A stretch of 64,000 nt of DNA from CAYFXE01 sp964347035. GTDB lineage: Bacteria > Acidobacteriota > Aminicenantia > Aminicenantales > Aminicenantaceae. Made by a program: the position numbers and the translations under genes. Shown piece by piece: positions 32,746-41,323 of this stretch (position 1 is its first letter; each line of letters opens with the position of its first letter). Where the stretch lies: positions 1 through 64,000 of the forward strand of contig CAYFXE010000015.1 in NCBI GenBank assembly GCA_964347035.1, written 5' to 3'. Under the pieces are notes generated by a model, which did not search any database, was not told where the DNA came from, and was given only the letters and a program-made list of their open reading frames with translations.

Positions 32746-32970
32746 ATGAAATCAGAAGTCACAGAAAAACTAGCCGCTTTAATTACAGCCGCCTTCGGCC
32801 TGGTCGCTGCATTAGCCTGGAACGGCGCCATCAAAGCCATCTTTGCCAAGGCCTTCGGAGATCCAGAAGGATTAACCCAGATGATTATCTACGCTGTTGT
32901 GGTAACCATCATCGCGGTAATTGCCACCATCTGGATCGGCAAGGTGGCAGAGAAGAAAAAAGGGGAATAA
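32746..32970 (+). CDS. DUF5654 small membrane protein
   Basis: A 74-residue protein with two hydrophobic helices (about 8-27, ALITAAFGLVAALAWNGAIK, and 46-66, MIIYAVVVTIIAVIATIWIG) and a charged KVAEKKKGE tail. The pattern TEKLAALITAAFGLVAALAWN is the DUF5654 signature, a family common in archaea and some bacteria and of unknown function. GAGGGAGG lies before the ATG and a strong promoter is present, so it is probably expressed at a useful level. It stands alone on the plus strand between minus-strand genes. Confidence 0.82.
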   Translation: MKSEVTEKLAALITAAFGLVAALAWNGAIKAIFAKAFGDPEGLTQMIIYAVVVTIIAVIATIWIGKVAEKKKGE

Positions 32971-33050
32971 GCTCAGCCGCGTTTTTCTATTTTCGTCGAC
33001 CGTCAGCTCAGGATAAGGAGGGTAGTTCTGAGGACTCGTGGAGGAGTGCT

Positions 33051-34601
33051 CTACTTTTTATGAGAATAATCGACGACTTCGATGTTCAGCTTGCCTAGAA
33101 TCTCCGAGATGGCTTGAGCCATATCTTTGAATATGTTTTCGTCCAGGTTACTACGGCCGAACTTGATGTGGGTCGCATCGGTATAATATTCCCCGCTCTC
33201 TTCATCCAAAGACAGCCACTTGGTATCGAGCCCTATCCAGCGGCCTACAAAGACCTCAGGCCACATATGATAGGCGAACAGGCCTTGGCCGTACATGATT
33301 CCCAAAGCCGCCCTGGCAGGGATCCCCACAGCTCGACAAAGGGCTACAGTGATGACCGTGTGCTCGGAACAGTCTCCTGCCCTATTCTTGATGACCTCTT
33401 TGGCCGTGGCAAAACCCACGTCATAATTGGCTGTCATTTCTTCACTTACCCACTCGGCAATCCTTTTGGCTGCTCGCCATACATTCCGCTCCCTGCCGAC
33501 AATCTCCCGAGCCAAAATCTTAATTTCCGGATCATCGGATTGGCAGAACGAAGTGGGTTTTAAGTATTCTTGGCTTCTCCTATCATCAACTGGGAATGTG
33601 ATAGAATCTGCCTCCTGGAATATCTGAGAAGCTGTCTTGATAAGGACCTGATTATTTTTAAATTCTAGAATCTCCTGGCTTCCATCGTCAAAGGGAAGAT
33701 TTTCAATTTTTTCCAACGGAATTCCGCTGAGCTTGAATGTAGCCGTCTTAACGCTTCGTGGATTCTCGAATGTAAGGTTGGATTTTATGATCGTCGAGAA
33801 GGCGATATCAAAATTCTCTTCAGAGATTTTCAAGGCCTTCTCCTCGGGCATGCGAATCGAAGTCGTAGTCAGAAAGCTTGTTTGACTTTCTGATTTCCAG
33901 ATGTTTCCCTCTTCATCAATCCACTCATCGGCGACTAGAGGAATCAAATAATCGGTTTCTGTCCTCACGTGCCACAACCTCATTTTTTTCCCTAAAATAA
34001 GAACCTCCTCCTCTCCGATGATCTTGAAGCGAGAAACCCTGAGTGAATATGAAAAGGGATCTAAAACTTGAAAAACATATTTCCGACCCGGTATCAAGCC
34101 CTCTTCTTCGATGATTTTCCCCATTGGGACTTCGAGAAACAGGTTCCCCTCGTAAGATAGCTCTTTTATGATTTTATCTCCGAGTCTGAACAGGATTTTC
34201 TGTGGTTTCATATCAGCCTGAATAACAGTCTCGCTTTCCGACATTTTCATTCTCATCAAGGTTTCTAAGGGCTTGTGTTGAGCGTTATAAAGGGATTCTT
34301 GGATCGTTTTTATTTCGATAACGCTTCCCCCCAAACGCGAAATCCTCATCCATGATTCGCTGGTGCTTTTTCTGTAATCTTCCCCATTTTGGGAGAAAAG
34401 AATGTGCTTGATATGACTATAGCCAACTTTTATGCCTCCCATATAAACGCCCATCCACAGTTCATGAGTACTTTTTTCGACCAGTGCTTTATGAAGATTC
34501 TCATCCTGAGATCCTCCTTGGACCTCATTCCAGAAAACATTCATTATCAGGAAGAGGACAAAAGCCATAAACCAAACGGCCCTGAAGATCTTTTTTTTCA
34601 T
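33051..34601 (-). CDS. Secreted transglutaminase-like cysteine protein
   Basis: Exported protein of 516 residues with a signal peptide (MKKKIFRAVWFMAFVLFLIM, residues 1-20 onward). A beta-rich N-terminal part (about 40-330) precedes a transglutaminase-like core. The triad is visible as Cys in NRAGDCSEHTVITVALCRAVG, His in FAYHMWPEVFVG and Asp in WIGLDTKW. It is either a cysteine peptidase or an amide-cleaving or cross-linking enzyme acting outside the cytoplasm. No strong Shine-Dalgarno is seen. Dispersed element copy 2 lies 52 bases upstream of the ATG. Confidence 0.85.
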   Translation of the reverse strand: MKKKIFRAVWFMAFVLFLIMNVFWNEVQGGSQDENLHKALVEKSTHELWMGVYMGGIKVGYSHIKHILFSQNGEDYRKSTSESWMRISRLGGSVIEIKTIQESLYNAQHKPLETLMRMKMSESETVIQADMKPQKILFRLGDKIIKELSYEGNLFLEVPMGKIIEEEGLIPGRKYVFQVLDPFSYSLRVSRFKIIGEEEVLILGKKMRLWHVRTETDYLIPLVADEWIDEEGNIWKSESQTSFLTTTSIRMPEEKALKISEENFDIAFSTIIKSNLTFENPRSVKTATFKLSGIPLEKIENLPFDDGSQEILEFKNNQVLIKTASQIFQEADSITFPVDDRRSQEYLKPTSFCQSDDPEIKILAREIVGRERNVWRAAKRIAEWVSEEMTANYDVGFATAKEVIKNRAGDCSEHTVITVALCRAVGIPARAALGIMYGQGLFAYHMWPEVFVGRWIGLDTKWLSLDEESGEYYTDATHIKFGRSNLDENIFKDMAQAISEILGKLNIEVVDYSHKK

Positions 34602-34652
34602 CTGATTCTATCTAATAATATATACGATATTCATGATTAGAGGAAGATAAGA

Positions 34653-34767
34653 GTGAACATCTCCAATTCCATGATTCAGGAAAAATAAAGTAAGCATTGC
34701 TGTAGTGAAGGAGAGATCCTGTCCGTCTGAGCCGCATGGAGGCAGGTAGTGGGTTTACGGCGAGAGA
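34653..34767 (+). repeat. Dispersed element copy 2
   Basis: The box GTGAACATCTCCAATTCC at 34653 is followed 70 bases later by the core CCGTCTGAGCCGCATGG (34723-34767), ending CGGCGAGAG. GCCG (34731-34734) and CGGC (34758-34761) can pair with flanking GA/GA and UCU/AGA. A second GTAAGCAT box lies at 34690. It fills the gap between the transglutaminase and the receiver gene and ends six bases before the receiver stop. Confidence 0.75.
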
Positions 34768-34772
34768 TTTAT

Positions 34773-35153
34773 TTAAGCTCTTTTCTCTTTTTCCTGTTTT
34801 GGACAGAGAAGAAATTCGATTGAATGATTCAAGGCATCCAAATCCAAGGGTTTGACAAAGAAATGACCGATGGATAGGCGGGACAACGCATCCAGTTCGA
34901 TTAGATCTGGATGGGCTGAGATTAAGATGACTTCTCCAGTATAACCACAATCTCTCAATTTAGAAATCATCTCCAGTCCGTCTGTATCCGGCAACTTTAG
35001 ATCAGCAATGACGAGATCAATCTTAACTTTCTTTAAACACCGCAGTGCTTCTTTTGAATCTTTGGCCAGATAAACGCGGTATTCTTTGTTCAGGATCAAG
35101 AAAAAAGTCTTCCTGATAGTTTCATCATCGTCGACAACGATTATCTTTTTCAT
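34773..35153 (-). CDS. Stand-alone response-regulator receiver protein
   Basis: CheY-like single-domain receiver of 126 residues. IIVVDDDETIRK supplies the acidic pair, VIADLKLPDTDG the phospho-acceptor Asp, ISAH the switch Ser and FVKPLD the conserved Lys. There is no output domain, so it probably works in a phosphorelay or by protein contact. I start at ATG 35153 because earlier in-frame codons lack support; GAGGA lies ten bases upstream. It is on the same strand as, and downstream of, the sigma54 regulator (192-base gap), so it could be part of the same signalling set. Confidence 0.85.
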   Translation of the reverse strand: MKKIIVVDDDETIRKTFFLILNKEYRVYLAKDSKEALRCLKKVKIDLVIADLKLPDTDGLEMISKLRDCGYTGEVILISAHPDLIELDALSRLSIGHFFVKPLDLDALNHSIEFLLCPKQEKEKRA

Positions 35154-35344
35154 GATCATCTTTTCCTCATAGACATTCGTCATTTCTCCAGGCAAAAGGA
35201 GAAGCAGATTTTATGCCAAATCTGAAAAGGCCTTAGGGAATAAGGGAGAAAAAAGGTGTATGGATTCAATCACTCCAGAAGTAAGCAAAAAAATTTACAC
35301 CAGGAAAAAGCATTTTTACATTCTTTATTTAGGTCTAGGAGGGA

Positions 35345-36679
35345 TTAGACTGAGATATCGTACTCTTTTATTTTTTTATCCAAGGTCGGGCGTGTAATCT
35401 GGAGGATTCGGCTGGCCTGGGTCTTGTTTCCCTTGATGGCTTTTAGAACATGCTGGATATAATCCTTCTCAATCTCCTTTAAGGAGACGAGAGCTTGGGG
35501 AAATGTCTTTCCCTCGCTCCCCTCGTGGGGCAAATTTTCCTCAAGGATAACATCTCCTTTAGCCAGAATCACGGCCCCGGTCAAGGCATTCTCCAGTTCC
35601 CTGACATTCCCCTTCCAGGGAAAATTCATAAGGCTCTTCATCACTCGAGGCGGCACTTTTCTGACATTCCTACGGAGATCGCGGTTGATCTTCTCCAAAA
35701 GATAGGCCACCAGTTCGGGAATATCCTCTTTTCTCTCTCGAAGAGGCGGAAGGTTTATCTCCACGACTTTCAGTCGATAATACAGGTCTTCCCGGAACTT
35801 TCCTTGGTGAATCAACTTTAAGAGCTCCTGGTTGGTAGCTGCTATGATTCTGGCCTCGGTCTTCAGTATTTTTTCCCCGCCGACTTTCATAAAATCTCTG
35901 TTCTCGATGACTCTGAGCAGTTTGGATTGGAGGTTAGGTGAGACATCTCCGATCTCATCTAAAAACAACGTCCCCTTGCCTGCAATCTCAAACTTGCCTT
36001 TTGTCTCACATACCGCATCGGTAAAAGCTCCCTTCATATGCCCGAAGAGTTCGCTCTCCAACAGAGTGTCTGAAATCGCGGAGCAGTTGATGACGATAAA
36101 AGGCTCTCCTCTGTAAGGGCTGTTATAGTGGATGGCCTTGGCCACTAACTCTTTTCCTGTGCCGCTTTCCCCCTGGATAAGTATATTCGTCCTGGTGTCA
36201 GCCACAGAGCCGATCAGTTTGAACACTCCCCGCATCTGAGGAGAATGACCGATGATATTATCGATGGTGTATTCCTTCTGCCTCTCCTCCACTAGATAGC
36301 TGAGTTTTTCTTCTAATCCCTTCACCTGGAAGGCTTTATCGATAGTCAAATCAAGTTCCACATAATCCAGCGGCTTGACCAAGTACTCGAAGGCCCCGGA
36401 CTTTATGGCTTCGACCGTGGTCTTCATGTCATCGTAGGCAGTCATGATGATCACCGAGGCATTTTCATCCTTTTTCTTTATCTTCTTCAAGGCTTCAAGG
36501 CCATCCATATCTGGGAGTCGAATATCGAGGACGACTAAATCTGGACTTTTCTCATCGTACAATTCGAGCCCATCTTCTCCATCCTCAGCCAGATGGACTT
36601 CAAAGTCATCTCTCGAGAGGTGGGAAGACAAGGTTTTTCGGATTAAGGGGTCATCATCTATGATCAATATGGATCTCAT
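35345..36679 (-). CDS. NtrC-family sigma54-dependent response regulator
   Basis: Receiver (Asp52, Lys102), AAA+ and Fis-type DNA-binding domains in order. Walker A GESGTGKE is at 170-177, the sigma54 loop at 217-222 reads GAFTDA rather than GAFTGA, Walker B GTLFLDEIGD is at 236-245, and an HTH (QASRILQITRPTLDKKIKEY) closes the protein at about 420-440. ATG 36679 has GGAGG five bases upstream and overlaps the kinase stop as ATGA. It should activate sigma54 promoters in response to the coupled kinase and perhaps the solute-binding protein. The loop variant may weaken or alter sigma54 contact. Confidence 0.92.
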   Translation of the reverse strand: MRSILIIDDDPLIRKTLSSHLSRDDFEVHLAEDGEDGLELYDEKSPDLVVLDIRLPDMDGLEALKKIKKKDENASVIIMTAYDDMKTTVEAIKSGAFEYLVKPLDYVELDLTIDKAFQVKGLEEKLSYLVEERQKEYTIDNIIGHSPQMRGVFKLIGSVADTRTNILIQGESGTGKELVAKAIHYNSPYRGEPFIVINCSAISDTLLESELFGHMKGAFTDAVCETKGKFEIAGKGTLFLDEIGDVSPNLQSKLLRVIENRDFMKVGGEKILKTEARIIAATNQELLKLIHQGKFREDLYYRLKVVEINLPPLRERKEDIPELVAYLLEKINRDLRRNVRKVPPRVMKSLMNFPWKGNVRELENALTGAVILAKGDVILEENLPHEGSEGKTFPQALVSLKEIEKDYIQHVLKAIKGNKTQASRILQITRPTLDKKIKEYDISV

Positions 36680-38139
36680 GGTTCCTCCCCGAGGGGAAAA
36701 AGGATCTCGAAACAAGTCCCTCTTCCCACTTTCTTTTTGACCTTTATCGAGCCTTTATGTTGTTCGACTATTTTTCGAGCATTCGCCAGACCCAAGCCAA
36801 TTCCTGTCGCTTTCGTGGTGTAGAATGGCTCAAAAATATTCTCCCAATCCTTTTCTGGGATGCCGTACCCGTCATCACTGATCTCGACTCTCGCTTTCTT
36901 TACTGAATCCACCTGGACGCAGGAGAGAGCCAACGTTATCTGACCGCCTTCGTCAACAGCCTCAAACGCATTACGAAGGATATTCAAGAACACCTGACGA
37001 ATCTTATCTGCATCGACATAAACCTCGGGTATTTGACCTTGGAAATCTTTGCTCAGTTGAATCTTTTTCACTGCTAGAGATTCTGAAAGCATTTTCACGG
37101 ATTCCTCCAGGATTTGGCTTAGGTCGAACAGGTCCAGCTGTAACTCTGGGACCCGAGTGAAATTGAGAAGCTCTTTGACAAAATTCTCTATCTGCCCGAT
37201 TCCTTCTTGAGATATACTCAGATGCTCTCTTGTTATCTCTTCCAGCGGATAGCTCTCAAAAACCTTCTGGATATTGAGTTTGACCGAAGTCAGAGGATTG
37301 CGAATCTCGTGGGCGATTCCAGCGGCAATGCGGCCGATAGAGGCCAACTTTTCCGCCTGGATGAGCTTTTTCTGGGCCGCTTCCATCCTTTCTTTTGTCA
37401 GTTGGAGTTGATGGCTCATCTCGTTGAAATTTTTGGCCAAATTTCCGATTTCATCCCGAGAGTCCAGCTCAATCTTCTGAGAAAAATCCCCTTCAGCGAT
37501 CTTGACCGTGCCCTCGGCTAATTTCTTGACCGGTCCTGTGATCCTACGGGCAAGGAAGGTGGCCCCGAAAATCCCCAAGAAAAGTCCGACAAACCCGATC
37601 AATATCAGCATCAATCGAGTACTGTACAACTCTTTCCGGATATCCTCGAGCGAAAGACCGATCTTAATAGATCCCCATCGCTTGGGTGATCCTCTGGCAA
37701 AAATCGGAGTTTCAATCTCCAAAATCCTGAGGATCCTTCCCGTATTTCTATCTTCTAGTTTTTTCGAAGCACTGAAGTAACTGTCTTCTTCTTCCTCCCC
37801 GCTCAGATTCGTCTTTTTATAAATCTCATCATGTTCTTTTATAAATGAATTCGAAGCAAACGGCCGGCTTTTCCTGTCGTAGATGACAACATAGATCAGT
37901 TTTTCATCTATCTGTTCCTCGATATCCTTCTCGATCCCGACAGCATCCCAGTAGAGGAGGGGCTGGAGATTCATTTGAGCTATTTTCTCAGCGATCAACA
38001 CGCCCTTTTCTTTCTGTTCTTCAAAAATGGCTTTAACTTCTCTTCTTTCTATAACAAATAGAATCAACCCGACGAGTATAACAAGCAGAAAAATCACCGA
38101 GGCCATGAATTTTGTGCGAAGCGTCATTCTTATTCTCAT
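36676..38139 (-). CDS. Membrane sensor histidine kinase (HAMP, HisKA, HATPase_c)
   Basis: TM1 is at residues 12-30 and TM2 at 175-197, leaving a periplasmic sensor of about 145 residues. HAMP spans about 198-250, the H-box AHEIRNPLTS has His277, and the ATPase has the N-box DNAFEAVDEGG, G1 DDGYGIPE and G2 GIGLGLANARKIV. This is the NtrB/AtoS class that normally pairs with sigma54 regulators. It starts as ATGA on the stop of the solute-binding-protein gene and ends as ATGA with the regulator, so all three are coupled. The sensor domain may read ligand through the binding protein. Confidence 0.93.
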   Translation of the reverse strand: MRIRMTLRTKFMASVIFLLVILVGLILFVIERREVKAIFEEQKEKGVLIAEKIAQMNLQPLLYWDAVGIEKDIEEQIDEKLIYVVIYDRKSRPFASNSFIKEHDEIYKKTNLSGEEEEDSYFSASKKLEDRNTGRILRILEIETPIFARGSPKRWGSIKIGLSLEDIRKELYSTRLMLILIGFVGLFLGIFGATFLARRITGPVKKLAEGTVKIAEGDFSQKIELDSRDEIGNLAKNFNEMSHQLQLTKERMEAAQKKLIQAEKLASIGRIAAGIAHEIRNPLTSVKLNIQKVFESYPLEEITREHLSISQEGIGQIENFVKELLNFTRVPELQLDLFDLSQILEESVKMLSESLAVKKIQLSKDFQGQIPEVYVDADKIRQVFLNILRNAFEAVDEGGQITLALSCVQVDSVKKARVEISDDGYGIPEKDWENIFEPFYTTKATGIGLGLANARKIVEQHKGSIKVKKKVGRGTCFEILFPLGEEP

Positions 38140-39720
38140 TTATCCAACCATATCTTCTTGGCTTCAAGATAGTACAACCCCAGAGGTGGCCAATCCACTC
38201 CCATGACATAAGGCTGCATGGCCACGTTGTTCTGTTGAGAGAATAAAGGAACAGCCGGGATGTCTGAGGAGAGGATATCCTCCATCTTGTGAAAAAGGTT
38301 AATCCTCTCTGTCCAGCTTTTCTCCACTTCGGCCTTGAGCAGAAGATTATCCAGAGCCGGATTAGCATACCCAAAAAGATTAGAAATGGATTTAGAAAAA
38401 AATAGGGGACGGATAATATCCTCTGGATCGGGAAAATTCATCAATCGGTCCACGATGGCTAGGTATGGTTTTGTCGAACTTCGGATCTCCTTTGGGGATC
38501 GGTAATAGCTTGATCGTGTTCTTATTCCGAGATTTTCGAGTTGGTTCCTGATTTCTCTGTAGAATCTATTCTTGGCGTCTGTTCTCGGCCATTCAATAAA
38601 AAAATCGAGAGTGGGGAGTCGATGTTCAGATGAGAATCCAGCTTGTTGAAGCAAATCCTTGGCTCTGTCCAGATTAAAGGCTCGTTCGTCTTCGGAGGGG
38701 AAAAAACCAGGTAATCGGGAAGGAATAAAACTATTGGCCACTTGTTTAAGAATCCTCGCATCTCTAACAGCAAGAGCCAGCCTAACTTTGTTTATCGCTT
38801 GAGAAATGGCTCTTCTGACCTCCAGCTTATCCAGGGGAGCAATATGACAACTCAGCCCTAAAAAGACATAATGGAGAGAACCATCTTGATAGATTTTATA
38901 ATGAGATTCAAGCAATTTATCCGAAAGGACAGGGATAGCATCAATTTCACCGTTTATGAAATGGTCGATGGTGTAATAGGGGCAGAACTCTATAGCACTG
39001 AGATAGGGTTTTCCCTCCCAATATGCATCATTCCCTTTGAGACGAACACCAACGATTTCCAGGCGAGAATCCCTGAGCCAATAGTCAAATTGAAACGGAC
39101 CTGTTCCAACAGGCTTCTGGAAAAAGCCTCTCCCTTTCTCCCGGACAAGATCTTCGGGAAGAATCTTACAAAAATGCATACTCAGAAGATAAAGTGCCGA
39201 GATAAACGGCCGCGTCCAGCGTATTTCAAAAGTGTGTTTACCCAGGACTTTAAACCCGAGAACATGAGTCGCTTCGCCCTCTCGAAATTCCTGTGCACCC
39301 TCCACTCTATTGAGGAAAAACGAAAAATAAGGAGAGTCTGTCGTCTTATCAAGAAGCCTCTCTAAGGAAAACTTCACATCTTTGGCTGTCACCTCCCGCC
39401 CATTGTGAAACTTCACTCCTCTTCGGATATGAAAGACATAACTCAGTCCGTCAGCAGAGATCTCCCAATACTCGGCTAAGGAAGGAACGATGTTTATATT
39501 TTTATCTAATCTCACCAATCCATCGTAGATCTGTTCTGAAATGAAGATGAACGCTTCAGGACTCGCTGGGTCCAGCTCAGGCTGAAAAATATCTGCAAAA
39601 GATTTTAGCCGAAAAACCCCTCCGTAGCGTGGTTCCGGATGGCTGGCCTTCTGCCCGAAGCTAGGAATACCAAAGCCGATGATAAGGGAAATTAGGAGGT
39701 ATAAGGGATTTTTTCACCAT
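38136..39720 (-). CDS. Family 5 (Opp/Dpp-type) extracellular solute-binding protein, N-terminal frameshift
   Basis: Periplasmic peptide/oligopeptide-binding fold of about 527 residues. The frame from the usual open region extends upstream as IYDGLVRLDKN, QPELDPASPEAFIF, EPRYGGVFRLKSF and a hydrophobic signal LYLLISLIIGFG. It meets the start ATGGTG at 39720-39715 only if one A is removed from the run of six As at 39714-39709 (minus strand). So the gene as given has a one-base frameshift in its signal peptide: an assembly error, or a real slippery site. No permease or ATPase is adjacent; it is coupled to a histidine kinase instead. It could therefore be a sensory binding protein. Confidence 0.82.
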
Positions 39721-40014
39721 CAATCCACACTCAGATACCAAAAATCCATCTCAGGTTAACGCAACTTTTATGCCATATGTAACGATCCTATAACTCTATT
39801 GATATCAATACGTTTATTTTAAGGATCATCTCTATTATGTAAAATTTCTTTACAGTTTTCAATCAGAATTTTTTATTTTTAAAAGTAAGCATCTCTTCGC
39901 GATTGCATAGAAGAATACGAATCAGGCTAGTTAGATCAATAAAGGAATGAAATTGTCCCTGAATTTATGCCAGGTTTTTTAATGACAGACGAGATGAAAA
40001 AGAGAGAAATTGAT

Positions 40015-41271
40015 TTAATCTTGCATCGAGGAACTCTCTGCAACCTCTTGGACTTTTTTAAAAACGCGCATGAGGTTTCCACCCCAGATTTTCTCGATCT
40101 CCTCTCGGGAGTAACCTCTTCGGAGAAGTTCTTCAGTGACTGCTGGCATCTGGCTGACGTCATTACAGCCTTCCACCCCGCCTCCTCCGTCGAAATCGGT
40201 TCCGATACCCACATGATTTACTCCGATGAGGCGCACCACATAGTCGATATGATTTGCGGCCTCTTCGATCGTGGCCAAATCCTCAGGATACTTTTCATTA
40301 ATCTTCTCGTATTCTTGACGCATCCTCTCCGACTGAGCTTCGCTTCTGATGTCTGACCAAGATCCATACGTCTTCCTGAGTACAGCCAGAGCTTTGTCTC
40401 TCTCAGGATTGGGAGCTGGTGTTTTTAAAAAGCTCGAGACAAAACAGATCTGGATAACCCCATCGTTGGACGCCAAGGCCTTGAGCATCTCATCCGAGAG
40501 ATTACGCGGGTGGTCGCGAATGGCCCGCACACTGGAATGGGAAGCGATAACCGGAGCCTTGGTCACTTCGAGGACGTCAAAAAATGATTTGTCTGAAGCA
40601 TGCGAGAGGTCGACCATGATGCCCAGACGATTGCATTCGGCGACCACCTCTCTGCCGAAATCACTCAATCCGTTATCCTCGGGATTCTTCCGATCTGTGG
40701 ATGAATCGCAGATATCGTTATCCGAAGAGTGGCAGAGCGTAATATACCGAACACCCTGTTTGAAGTACTTTCTGACATAAGTAAGATCCCGACCGATAGG
40801 ATACCCATTCTCCATACCGATGAAGATGGCTCGCTTCCCTTCGCGCTCGAGGCGGTAGGCGTCCTCAGGAGAGGTGGCCAGTTCAAGCGTCTCCGGATAA
40901 TCCTGGCCCATTTTATGTATCAAGCCCAGCATTTGATTGGCTCTTTCTTGAGCCTTCGTGTATCCCTCAGGTGTCCTTAGTCCTTGCCTAACATAGACGG
41001 CAAAAAAAGCAGCATCAAGCCCTCCCTCCTTCATCCTAGGAAGATCGATTTTTCCTCTCCATCTCTGACCGGGTTCGTGCCTGTCGCCGATATCCCATTC
41101 TCCTCTTGTCATCAAGAGGGGTGTATCACAATGCGAGTCCACGGTTAAGATATTCTCATGGATCTTTCTGGCCTGGCTCTCTAAATTTATCTCATCCTTC
41201 TCGGCTGTGCAGGAAATGAGAAGAAAGGCCAAAATTAACACGGATATGAAGACGATGTTTTTGTATACCAT
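40015..41271 (-). CDS. M19 membrane dipeptidase lipoprotein
   Basis: Zinc dipeptidase of the renal-dipeptidase family. The start ATG 41271 has AAAGGAG five bases upstream. The signal ends in the lipobox LLISC. The metal site begins with DSHCDTP (usually HxD), ENGYPIG carries the bridging acidic residue and later DLSHASD and ASHSSVRA the His ligands, with GIGTDFDGG near the end. The protein is 418 residues. It is the last gene of a four-gene minus-strand run with creatininase, a ferritin-like protein and a diheme lipoprotein. It would cleave dipeptides outside the cytoplasm. Confidence 0.9.
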   Translation of the reverse strand: MVYKNIVFISVLILAFLLISCTAEKDEINLESQARKIHENILTVDSHCDTPLLMTRGEWDIGDRHEPGQRWRGKIDLPRMKEGGLDAAFFAVYVRQGLRTPEGYTKAQERANQMLGLIHKMGQDYPETLELATSPEDAYRLEREGKRAIFIGMENGYPIGRDLTYVRKYFKQGVRYITLCHSSDNDICDSSTDRKNPEDNGLSDFGREVVAECNRLGIMVDLSHASDKSFFDVLEVTKAPVIASHSSVRAIRDHPRNLSDEMLKALASNDGVIQICFVSSFLKTPAPNPERDKALAVLRKTYGSWSDIRSEAQSERMRQEYEKINEKYPEDLATIEEAANHIDYVVRLIGVNHVGIGTDFDGGGGVEGCNDVSQMPAVTEELLRRGYSREEIEKIWGGNLMRVFKKVQEVAESSSMQD

Positions 41272-41323
41272 CTTGGCTCCTTTCTGGAAGTAACACATTT
41301 TAATCACAGTCAAATCGTGAACA

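Noticed and set aside
39885..39903. Full fifth copy of the dispersed element
   Set aside because: Only the first part of the box matches, with a gap, and no core lies 70 bases away.
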